DNA from: Amycolatopsis sulphurea
GTDB lineage: Bacteria > Actinomycetota > Actinomycetes > Mycobacteriales > Pseudonocardiaceae
Direction of reading: 5' to 3'
Length of the DNA stretch: 64,000 nt
NCBI RefSeq assembly: GCF_002564045.1
Contig: NZ_PDJK01000002.1
Coordinates: 5,332,001-5,396,000, forward strand
Shown here: one piece after another, positions 53,292-61,373 of the stretch
Layout of the letters: the number at the start of each line of letters is the position of its first letter
How positions within the stretch are numbered: the first letter of the stretch is position 1
Translations under genes and position numbers: made by a program
Notes under the pieces: model-generated
Seen by the model: the letters and a program-made list of their open reading frames with translations, nothing else
What the model was told of the DNA's origin: nothing
Databases searched by the model: none

Positions 53292-53642
53292 TCCGTGCGA
53301 CGCGGTGAATCCGGTTCGTGAATCTGGACCCGGCGCGGGGTTCGGAGGCCAGCAAGACCCGGCCCGCGGTGATCGTCAGCAAACGATACGGCGAACGCGA
53401 CGGCCGAGCGGCTCGTGCGGGGCGTGGCGATGGTCGTCCCTGTGACGTCCAATATGGACAGTGTGTAGCCGTTTCAAGTGCTGTTGCCTGCGGACGGAAC
53501 GGGGCTGCATTGCGATTCCAAAGCACAGGCGGAGCAGGTCCGGACGGTGGCTGTCGAGCGCATCGGCCGCCGTTGCGGACGGCTCGACGCAGACCGGATC
53601 CGCAAGCTGGCCACGGCTTTGCGGCTGGACCTCGGACTCTGA
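53288..53642 (+). pseudogene. MazF-like endoribonuclease toxin, degraded
   Basis: FVNLDPARGSEASKTRPAVIVS (from about 53315) is the MazF N-terminal strand and PAVIVS loop; after a one-base insertion near 53384 the other frame gives NDTANATAERLVRGVAMVVPVTSN, and after a TAG at 53466-53468 it continues PFQVLLPADGTGLHCDSKAQAEQVRTVAVERI to a stop at 53642. With an in-frame TGA at 53306 there are three lesions, so no toxin can be made. The antitoxin gene upstream is still intact. Confidence 0.8.
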
Positions 53643-53719
53643 GCCGGGACCGGGTTCGCCGCGTACCCGGGGCAAGACGGGCTAATGACGCCGCCCGACG
53701 GCCGTGCAAATGACTTCGG

Positions 53720-55158
53720 GGACCACCCCTCGCTCGCGCGGGGACGACATCAGCCCTTTGGACGGGGTTCCCTTCCGGGCGGGACCACCCCCGCACACAC
53801 GGGGACGACGAGGAGGTCGCCGGGATGCCGGGTCGCGGCGTCGGACCACCCCCGCACGCGCCGGGACGACGGTTTGTGCGCGCAGGTCGACCCGGACACC
53901 TGGGGACCACCCCCGCACGCGCGGGGACGACCGGCGGCGGATCGCGGACGCGTTCGCGGTGGGACCACCCCGCACGCGCGGGGACGACAAATGGGTCGGT
54001 GGTGCTGCCGTTGATGAGGTGGGACCACCCCCGCAGGCGCGGGGACGACTGACCTGCTGGGCGCGGGAGTGGCGGCGGAGGAGGACCACCCCCGCACGGG
54101 ACCACCCCCGCACGCGCGGGGACGACGCGCAAGGACTTGCTCAGGAGCGGCTGGGACCACCCCCGCACGCGCGGGGACGACGGGAAGTTCGGCGGTCAGC
54201 CGGGTGAGCAGGAGGGACCACCCCTGCACGCGCGGGGACGACGCAACCGGTTCGGGCCTCGATGCCCAGATCATGGGACCACCCCCGCACGCGCGGGGAC
54301 GACAATTTCACCGCGCCAGCCTTGTGCCCGCGGAACGGACCACCCCCGCACGCGCGGGGACGACGTTTGGCGGCGCGGGGCCACCCGTCGGCGCAGCGGA
54401 CTACCCCCGCACGCGCGGGGACGACTCGGCGCAGTCGCGGTTGGGTAACCCGATCACGGGACCACCCCCGCACGCGCGGGGACGACTCCATCTGCGCAGC
54501 GCTGAACGTGCCGCCCGAGGGACCACCCCCGCACGCGCGGGGACGACGCCACCGAGAGCGACGACGCGACCGGCGACCTGGGACCACCCCCGCACGCGCG
54601 GGGACGACCACAGGTAGCGCGCCCGGGGCCAGGGGAAGAGGGACCACCCCCGCACGCGCGGGGACGACGTGAGGGGAGCCCCGAGTGAACGCCATGTCCA
54701 GGGACCACCCCCGCACGCGCGGGGACGACGACGGGCTGGCGCACGAACTCACAGACGAAGCGGGACCACCCCCGCACGCGCGGGGACGACGCGGGTATGC
54801 GTTGAGCCAGCTCGCGGGATCTCAGGACCACCCCCGCACGCGCGGGGACGACACCAGCTCGGGGCAGCCTGAGGTGGAGCAGACCGGACCACCCCCGCAC
54901 GCGCGGGGACGACCGCCACCACGGCGGCCCAATCGAGTGGGGCGGCGGACCACCCCCGCACGCGCGGGGACGACACGGACACGGCGGGCGGCGCACGCCC
55001 TGTGACCGGACCACCCCCGGCACGCGCGGGGACGACGCAGCATGCGCGCGGTCCTGGATCGGGCGGTCAGGACCACCCCCGCACGCGCGGGGACGACACT
55101 CGCCGGCGGCCGCCCGTTCGGCGCGGCCTGGGACCACCCCCGCACGCGCGGGGACGAC
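53720..55158 (-). CRISPR. CRISPR array 2, type I-E, 24 repeats
   Basis: 24 repeats of 28 bp with a period of about 61 bp. Plus orientation reads GGACCACCCCCGCACGCGCG then GGGACGAC, differing from array 1 at three to four positions. The left end is decayed: the first repeats have CTCGCTCG, CACACACG and GCGCCGGG variants, one lacks a base (near 53962), and a 16-bp truncated repeat at 54083-54098 abuts a full one with no spacer. One repeat near 55008 has an extra G. The right end is clean and adjoins the leader, so the oldest units are on the left. Confidence 0.96.
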
Positions 55159-55263
55159 ACTTCTTGACCTGCGAGTTTACCCACGAGGTGCCTAGTTTTG
55201 CTTCACTTTGCTTCGATCCCTTCGCCGACTCTGCCAACGGGGGCCGCCGCGGGGTCGGGTCGG
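55159..55263 (-). promoter_or_regulatory. leader of CRISPR array 2
   Basis: 105 bp between the array and cas2. It shares ACTTCTTGACCTGC-AGTTTACC and TAGTTTTGCTTCACTTTGC with leader 1. Transcription is leftward. Confidence 0.87.
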
Positions 55264-55632
55264 TCAGCGCCGCCCGTAGCGGCGGAGGCGTCCGGCGGTG
55301 CTCCAGCTTCGAGTAGGCGCGGCGCCGGGGGTGGTGTCGGATCCACTATCGGCCGGCGGTGTGGTGGGGCGGAGCATGAGCTGGATGCCGTCATAGTCAG
55401 TGGGGTGCCAGGTGTGGTTGTGGACGTGAAAATCCATGCCTTGTTCGTTGTCCGCGTGAAAAACCATGATGGCCCGGCCGTTCTTGACCATCTCGACGAC
55501 CCGGTTCCACAAGAGTTCACGGACGCGGGTGGTGATGGTGCCGATGAATACGCCGGGTGAGATTTCGAGGAGCCATCGGGTGAGGTGTCCGCGGAGTCCG
55601 GCGGGGCAGGCGGCGATGACGAGGACGGTCAC
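55264..55632 (-). CDS. cas2: CRISPR-associated protein Cas2, type I-E
   Basis: A 122-residue Cas2e that pairs with Cas1 to insert spacers. TVLVIAACPAGLRGHLTRWLLEISPGVFIG and LLWNRVVEMVKNGRAIMVFHADNEQGMDFHVHNH are subtype-typical. The tail after the domain (GSDTTPGAAPTRS...) is longer than usual and reaches into the leader. ATG 55632 overlaps the cas1 stop. Confidence 0.93.
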   Translation of the reverse strand: MTVLVIAACPAGLRGHLTRWLLEISPGVFIGTITTRVRELLWNRVVEMVKNGRAIMVFHADNEQGMDFHVHNHTWHPTDYDGIQLMLRPTTPPADSGSDTTPGAAPTRSWSTAGRLRRYGRR

Positions 55633-56594
55633 AGGTCCTCGTCCCGGTCGTCGTAGTTGGTTCCGGCGGCGACGGCGTTGCCGCGGTCGTCCCAGAGCAT
55701 GACGACGTTGCTGGGGTCGTCGAAGGCTTCGGGGCCGTATTCGACCTCCTCCTTGTCGTGCAGGAGGGTTTTGATGTCCTGGACGCAGGTGTCGAGGAAG
55801 GTGGTGGCCCGAATGTGGTCACGGACGGCGCGCCGGGTTTCGGTTCCGATGTCGGCGACGTCGCGGGCGGCGATGTCGAAGGCGATGGGGATGGTGATGT
55901 CGGCCTTGTAGAGGTCGGCGATGTCGTAGACGAACGATTTGGCGTGTCCAGTGTGGACGAAGCCGAGTCCGGGGGAGCAGCCGAGGGCGACGATGACGGC
56001 GTGGACGGCGCCATAGAGGCTGGTGTTGGCGGCGGAGAGGGCTTGGTTGACCGGTGTGCCAGAGTCGAAATCGGCAGTGTCGTAGTCACGGCGTTCCCAC
56101 GTAATGTCGGTGCGTTTGGCGTGCTGCTGGTACAAGCGTCGTACGCGGGCGCCTTCTCGGCCGCGGAGCTGCTGCATGGTGAGGGTGTCGATGTTCTCGC
56201 CGGGGAAGCGCATGGCGTACATCTCGCGTGCGACGCGCAGCCGGCTGCGTCGGTTGGTGACAAGGGCGGCCTGCCGTTGTAGCAAGTGTGTGGAGTTGGC
56301 GAGGGAGCGGCCGTGGGCGTAGTAGCGGACGCCGTGTTCGCCGACCCAGACGGCGGTGGCACCGCTTTCGGCGAGTAGCACCATGGCTTGCTGGCTGACG
56401 GTGGTACCGGGTCCGAGCAATAGTGCGCCGAGCGTGGCGGCAGGGATGTGGACGGTACCGCGTTTGTCCGTGGCGGTGATGGCGTTGTCGTCGCGGTGGA
56501 TGACGCTGTGTTCGAGATAGAGGAACGACAGCCGGTCTTGTGCGCGCACGAGGTACGAGAGGGGCACTGGTGGTGCGCCTGGGATGTCAGGCAT
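55629..56594 (-). CDS. cas1: CRISPR-associated endonuclease Cas1, type I-E
   Basis: The 321-residue integrase has Glu147 in RGREGARVR, His214 in GFVHTGHAK and Asp227 in YDIADLYK, which line up with the Cas1 metal site. The N-terminal beta domain and a disordered tail follow family pattern. It overlaps cas6e by 8 bp. Confidence 0.95.
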   Translation of the reverse strand: MPDIPGAPPVPLSYLVRAQDRLSFLYLEHSVIHRDDNAITATDKRGTVHIPAATLGALLLGPGTTVSQQAMVLLAESGATAVWVGEHGVRYYAHGRSLANSTHLLQRQAALVTNRRSRLRVAREMYAMRFPGENIDTLTMQQLRGREGARVRRLYQQHAKRTDITWERRDYDTADFDSGTPVNQALSAANTSLYGAVHAVIVALGCSPGLGFVHTGHAKSFVYDIADLYKADITIPIAFDIAARDVADIGTETRRAVRDHIRATTFLDTCVQDIKTLLHDKEEVEYGPEAFDDPSNVVMLWDDRGNAVAAGTNYDDRDEDL

Positions 56595-57249
56595 GGCGAA
56601 TGGGGGCGAGGGTGAGCAGTCCGCAGCCGTAGGCTTTGGCGGGGCCGATTCCCTCGGTGAGGGCGGTGCGCAGCGCATCGGGGTCGGTGATGCGGAGGTG
56701 GCCTTCGTAAGTGGCGGTGGTGAGGGTGACGGTGCGGCCTTGCCGGGCGAAGGCGAGGTTGTCGCGGCTGCGGATGGCGACGTCGGGTTCCTTGTGTTCG
56801 CCGACAGGGATCGTGAAGCCAAGGCGTTCGGTGCGGGTGAGCAGCCACACGGTCTGCTGGGCGACGGTGACGTGGCCGAAGCGTTGCGAGCGAGGGGAAT
56901 CGGGAGCTTTCCGGCGGCTGGCGGTGGGGTTGGCCGTGAGCCGGAACGCCCACTGCTGACCGATGTCGAGGCGGTCGAGCAGAGGTTGGTAGTCGCGGGT
57001 GTCCCACGTGCGGTCGCTGGTAGGCCAGCCGGCTTGCTCGACGAGATGGGTGAGGTCCGGGCGGTGCGGGCTGACGATGAACAGTGTGGCGCGGGGTTCG
57101 GCGCGGTCGATCCGCCACAGCACGCGTCCGGTTCCGTCGACGATCGGTGGGAACGAGGCCAGCACGGCGGCGTGGAGCTTCTGAGGGGAGGCCAGGAGCG
57201 CGCGGGAGTCGCGCCGGGCGGTGTTGATGTCGAATCGGGTGAGGTGCAT
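56587..57249 (-). CDS. cas6e: CRISPR RNA endonuclease Cas6e
   Basis: A 220-residue RAMP protein that cuts pre-crRNA within the repeat. His26 is at the catalytic position and the C-terminal glycine-rich loop GIGPAKAYGCGLLTLAP is present. It must handle repeats of both arrays, whose stems differ. ATG 57249 shares one base with the cas5e stop. Confidence 0.93.
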   Translation of the reverse strand: MHLTRFDINTARRDSRALLASPQKLHAAVLASFPPIVDGTGRVLWRIDRAEPRATLFIVSPHRPDLTHLVEQAGWPTSDRTWDTRDYQPLLDRLDIGQQWAFRLTANPTASRRKAPDSPRSQRFGHVTVAQQTVWLLTRTERLGFTIPVGEHKEPDVAIRSRDNLAFARQGRTVTLTTATYEGHLRITDPDALRTALTEGIGPAKAYGCGLLTLAPIRHA

Positions 57250-57968
57250 CAAGCGATTCCTTCGAAGGCCGCCATCGGGTCGTGCGGCTCGGCGGCACCA
57301 GCGCGGGCGGGCTGGTAGACGGGATTGGGGATCGTGACGTGTCCGATGTGGATTGTGCGCCAGCCGTATCGGCGGTGTTGGGGGTCGAAACTGATCGGAT
57401 CGTCCTGTACGAGTTCGGCGCCGTCAGTGCCGGGAGCGCAGTCGGTAACGATGTCGAGGTCGACGGTGGGACGCCGGTGGCTCTTCTGCACCCACGGTGA
57501 GGCCAGCCACCGGTGTTGCGCCAGCAGTTCGGCGGCGGACTGCTGATGGATGCCGTACAGGAGTTCCCCCGCGGGCGGGCAGGAGCGGCGTCCGAGGTAG
57601 AGGGGGAACACGGGTCTACGCAGCGCCTGCTGTACACCTTCGAGCAGCGCGTATTCGCCCTCGATGGCAACGGCGAACACGGCGTCGGCCAGGTAGAAGC
57701 GGTAGGACAGCGGCATGGAGGTCGCGCCGTCCCGGCTGCGGGCGGTGTGGAAGTCGCGTTCGAGCTGGCCGGGCTGGTCGATGCGGACGCCGATGCGCAG
57801 GTCGAGCAGTTCTTCCAGGGGATCCGTGCGGCGGCGTCCCTGGGCAGCGGCGAGCAGGCCGAGAATCCCGCTGCGGCTGGGTGCGCGGTCGGTATTGCGC
57901 CGCACGAAGCGGCTGGTGGTGCCCCAGGACTGCAGCGGGGCACCCAGCCGCAGCAAGAGGGTGCTCAC
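57249..57968 (-). CDS. cas5e: Cascade subunit Cas5e
   Basis: A 239-residue RAMP protein of the Cascade complex that caps the crRNA 5' handle. LLLRLGAPLQSWGTTSRFVRRNTDRAPSRSGILGLLAAA is the Cas5 N-terminal signature. GTG 57968 overlaps the cas7e stop. Confidence 0.93.
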   Translation of the reverse strand: MSTLLLRLGAPLQSWGTTSRFVRRNTDRAPSRSGILGLLAAAQGRRRTDPLEELLDLRIGVRIDQPGQLERDFHTARSRDGATSMPLSYRFYLADAVFAVAIEGEYALLEGVQQALRRPVFPLYLGRRSCPPAGELLYGIHQQSAAELLAQHRWLASPWVQKSHRRPTVDLDIVTDCAPGTDGAELVQDDPISFDPQHRRYGWRTIHIGHVTIPNPVYQPARAGAAEPHDPMAAFEGIA

Positions 57969-59086
57969 TGTCCCAGCCGTTCGCCGACCAGCGCTCCGAG
58001 GGCCGTGATCGCGGGCTCGAAGGTGGTGCGCTGCGCGAGTTCGGTCAGCGGGGCAACGCGCTCGTCCCCGACGCCGAACGCCCATGCGGCGACGGGCTGT
58101 TCATCGAAGGCAGTGTGCAGTTCACGGGCGTGCCCCGCGAGGTTACCGATGGCGGTCGCGATGCGGTTGACATTGTCCTTGATGGCATCCTCGAAAGCCC
58201 CGACGAGGTTGATCGGCTGGGTCTGACGAGCCACGATCAACACGGCGTCGGGAAGGGTGCGGTTGGCGAAGGTGTTCTGCTTGCCCGTGGGCATGCTGGC
58301 CACGAACGCGCGGGTGAACGTTTCCACCGCACGGGTCGTGGCGTCGTCGTCGCCGAGATTGTCACGTAGCCGGTCGACGTCGATGGTGGCGTAGCGGTAA
58401 AGAGTGGAGGAGTTGAACTCGACAGTGCCGATCATTCCGGCGCCGGCGTCCTCCTCGTCGTCCTTGTCCTTGTGGTCGTCCACAGCGGTGAAGTAGTCGT
58501 ACTCGGTGTCCACCGCATGCACGCTCAGGGCGTGTGCGACCTGGCAGGCGGCATCGACGTTGAGGTCGGTGGCGTCGGCGACCATCCGCCCGAACAATGC
58601 CACGTCCACAGAATGCTCTCGATCGGCGCGGGCGCGGGCAGAGGCCTTGTCGATGGCGGGTTTGCCCTCGGCGTGCCCGGCTTCGACGGCGAGTTCGGCC
58701 AGGCCGGTGATCTGGCGTGCGGAGAGGAACAACAGGAATTTCGACTCGTTCGCCGCACCCTTCTTGCGGGGTGCGGCGAGCGGGATACCGGCGGCGGTGA
58801 GTACGGCCTCGGCCAGTTCCGCGGCGCGGTCGGCGAGTGCGGCGTCCTGGCGGGTGATTTCCTCGGCGAGCAGTTCGACGACCTGTTTGGTGCGTACACC
58901 GAGTTCGCTGGGGTCGAGCAGTTCGCCGAACGCATTGCGGGTGGCGCGTTTCCACGCCTGGCTGGACACTCGAGCGCGCCGACGTCCGCCGTAGACGGCG
59001 GTTTTCGGACTGCCGTTGTCGTCGCGGTTGAGGTTGCTCGGCGGGACGGTCTGGATGACATGAATGTCGACGATGGTGCGCGCCAT
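57965..59086 (-). CDS. cas7e: Cascade backbone subunit Cas7e
   Basis: The 373-residue Cse4/CasC protein binds the spacer part of crRNA in about six copies. IDIHVIQTVPPSNLNRDDNGSPKTAVYGG-type opening (VDIHVIQTVPPSNLNRD) and SSQAWKRATR are family hallmarks. ATG 59086 has an AAAGGA upstream and a 29-bp gap from cse2. Confidence 0.95.
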   Translation of the reverse strand: MARTIVDIHVIQTVPPSNLNRDDNGSPKTAVYGGRRRARVSSQAWKRATRNAFGELLDPSELGVRTKQVVELLAEEITRQDAALADRAAELAEAVLTAAGIPLAAPRKKGAANESKFLLFLSARQITGLAELAVEAGHAEGKPAIDKASARARADREHSVDVALFGRMVADATDLNVDAACQVAHALSVHAVDTEYDYFTAVDDHKDKDDEEDAGAGMIGTVEFNSSTLYRYATIDVDRLRDNLGDDDATTRAVETFTRAFVASMPTGKQNTFANRTLPDAVLIVARQTQPINLVGAFEDAIKDNVNRIATAIGNLAGHARELHTAFDEQPVAAWAFGVGDERVAPLTELAQRTTFEPAITALGALVGERLGQ

Positions 59087-59115
59087 GGTGTGATTCCTTT
59101 GCAGCATAAGCGGAT

Positions 59116-59739
59116 TCAGGGTGTGTCGGGGGTCTGGTCGGCAGTGTCCGGGGCCGGGGTTCGGTAGAAGCCGCGGCCCCAGCGCATGCGCACGGTCGAT
59201 GCGCCGCCGGGTTTCTGCCAGAGCACGAGTTCGTCGGCCAGCAGCGCGTAATCCAGCGGCTGGCCTTGCCCTCGCAGCAGTTGCACGGTCCCGCGTAGGC
59301 GGTGCACGAGTTCGTCCACGCTCTCCGTGCTGCCCAGCGTGCGGAACCGGAGCAGGATCGGCGGGACCTTATCGCCGAAGTCTTGTGGGTGCAGCTGTCG
59401 CACCGCTCGCCCAAAGCCCCAGCCGCGCTGGTGCATGCGTTTCCGTTGGGACTGCTGGTGCACCGCGTAGAGCGTCAGCGCGGTGTGAGCGGCGATCTCC
59501 CCGACCGTGGGAGCGTCGGCCGAACCAGACGGGGCAAAGGCTTCCGACATCGTGTACTGGAGAATTTCCTGGACACTGCCGAAGGGTTTTCCCGCACCAC
59601 GGCGAAGGCGGGCCAGCCCGGCGACCGCGGCCGGCCGGTTCGCCAGCATGCCTTCCTGAAGTGCCTGGATTCGAGTGTGGATTTCCTTGCCCACCGGGGA
59701 TAAGGACAGCCAGCGGTCACTGGTGGCTTGCTGGGTCAC
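59116..59739 (-). CDS. cse2: Cascade small subunit Cse2 (Cas11)
   Basis: A 207-residue mostly helical protein with the RLRRG...(ALARLRRGAGKPFGSV-like LARLRRGAGKPFG) segment of Cse2 and FRTLGSTESVDELVHRLRGTVQLL near the C-terminus. GTG 59739 overlaps the cse1 stop. Confidence 0.92.
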   Translation of the reverse strand: MTQQATSDRWLSLSPVGKEIHTRIQALQEGMLANRPAAVAGLARLRRGAGKPFGSVQEILQYTMSEAFAPSGSADAPTVGEIAAHTALTLYAVHQQSQRKRMHQRGWGFGRAVRQLHPQDFGDKVPPILLRFRTLGSTESVDELVHRLRGTVQLLRGQGQPLDYALLADELVLWQKPGGASTVRMRWGRGFYRTPAPDTADQTPDTP

Positions 59740-61373
59740 GATGCCGCCTCGGAGTCGTCGTTGTAGGCGAAGGGGAACGCGTCTTTCACTGCCTTCCGGA
59801 AGTACCGGTCGGCGTGCGCGGAGGTCAGGAGATTCCCGTTGACGATCCGGCCCGCCCACGCTGTCATCGGCGCCTGCTCCAGTAGTTCGGCACCGAGCGC
59901 CCGGATTGACCGGTTGGCGGTGGTATGCCACGCCCTGGCGGCCTCGATCGGGTCGGTGCCGGCCCTCATGCCGCGCAGCCAGGTCCGGAACTCGATGTCG
60001 AGTGCGGCGTAACAGCGTTCGCTCGCTCGCGCGCGCGGCCCGTCCCGATCGTCCTTCCCGGCACCGGCCGCCGCGGCGAGGTTCGACGCCAGCCGGCTCA
60101 CGGCCAGTGCGCCGTTCTCCGCTGCGGCGACACTGTCGAGCGCGGTCTGTACCAAAGCCCGGGCGCCACGGCTGATCAGGACCGACCGCAGTTCGATGTG
60201 ATCGTCGAGGATGTCGGAGGTGGTGGAACTCTGTGCCCCATAGGTCATGCCGACGGTGTGCAGGCGCAGCGGTTGATCGGGGCCGACGATGTCCGCGACC
60301 TCGGCGACCCACTCCAGCACACCGGGGGACAGAAACGCAGCGGCTTCGCTGCCTTGCCCCTTTTCCGCGCCGGGCAGCAACGACTGCAGTCCACGCCATA
60401 CCGCTCGCTCGGGCAGATGCTCTCGCGGCATGTACACCAGCGGCTGGCGCAGCTTCTTTTCCTGGGCTTGGCTGCGCCGCCAAGCCGTATGCGGCTCGAC
60501 GAGATTCTTGTTCTGCGGGGTGGACCGTTCGCCGTTGCAGATCAGCACCGCGGTCACCGCGTTATCCTCGCGTACGAGCCGGATCCGCCGTGACTGCCAT
60601 GTGTACAGGTCCACCGGGCCTTCCGGTGCGCGCCCGCCTTCCTGCTCCTCGGTCACGCCCGCGGGTTTTCGTTCCCACACCGGCAGGTCGATGGCGGGGT
60701 CGCGATGGAGGGAGACGGAATCGGCGGCGATCAGGTTCAGCAGCAAGGTTTCGCGCAGGGTCCGGCCTTCGGGCAATACTCCACCGAGGTTGCCCGACCA
60801 GCCCGTGCCGATCGGATATCCCTTGCCTCCCTTGACTCGCGGATCGCCTTCGGCGCCGGACTTGATGCCGGAGGGGTCGAACGCGTGGCAATGCACCAGC
60901 CACCGTGCCGCCTCGGCATAGGACAGCCGCAGCGGACCGCCGATGCGGGTGGTGAAGAACGGGTGGCCGTTGGGAACGTCGGCGATGAGCTTGTTCAGCT
61001 CCGACACCTCACCCTTGGCGGTGCGCAGTCCCGCTACCTGAAGGAATGGCGTCTGCGGGTGGAACAGGTCGAACCGGTCGCGATGTTTGGCCAGATAGGA
61101 CACTATGGCGTCGGCAGGGAGCGTGTCCTGGGACCAGAGCTGCTCCCAGTGGTCCACGTCGCGCGGGCCGTCGATCGCGCCGTGCAGCACCGCCAGCAGC
61201 AGTCGTGTCAGCGCGAACATCTGCGTTCCGACCTCGCACGTCAGTCCGGATAACGTGTGGGCTTGGACCAAGACGTCCACAAGCGACAGTTCGAGCGGCT
61301 CGCCGGCCAGTGTCCGGACCGGCAGCCATGGCTGGTCGGTCAAGTCGAACGTAACGGGTTCAGCGTCGTTCAT
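59736..61373 (-). CDS. cse1: Cascade large subunit Cse1 (Cas8e)
   Basis: The 545-residue PAM-recognising subunit opens with FDLTDQPWLPVRTLAGEPLELSLVDVL, the standard Cse1 start, and contains PFLQV, HPFFTTR and YPIGTGWSGNLGG. It recruits Cas3 to bound targets. Its start lies inside the 3' end of cas3. Confidence 0.95.
   Translation of the reverse strand: MNDAEPVTFDLTDQPWLPVRTLAGEPLELSLVDVLVQAHTLSGLTCEVGTQMFALTRLLLAVLHGAIDGPRDVDHWEQLWSQDTLPADAIVSYLAKHRDRFDLFHPQTPFLQVAGLRTAKGEVSELNKLIADVPNGHPFFTTRIGGPLRLSYAEAARWLVHCHAFDPSGIKSGAEGDPRVKGGKGYPIGTGWSGNLGGVLPEGRTLRETLLLNLIAADSVSLHRDPAIDLPVWERKPAGVTEEQEGGRAPEGPVDLYTWQSRRIRLVREDNAVTAVLICNGERSTPQNKNLVEPHTAWRRSQAQEKKLRQPLVYMPREHLPERAVWRGLQSLLPGAEKGQGSEAAAFLSPGVLEWVAEVADIVGPDQPLRLHTVGMTYGAQSSTTSDILDDHIELRSVLISRGARALVQTALDSVAAAENGALAVSRLASNLAAAAGAGKDDRDGPRARASERCYAALDIEFRTWLRGMRAGTDPIEAARAWHTTANRSIRALGAELLEQAPMTAWAGRIVNGNLLTSAHADRYFRKAVKDAFPFAYNDDSEAAS

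Noticed and set aside
53704-55137. Repetitive open frames over the second array
   Set aside because: Same cause: CRISPR repeats read in six frames.
55517-57943. 808-codon minus-strand frame across cas1, cas6e and cas5e
   Set aside because: Off-frame shadow with serine/proline-rich low complexity; three well-defined cas genes use another frame of the same strand.
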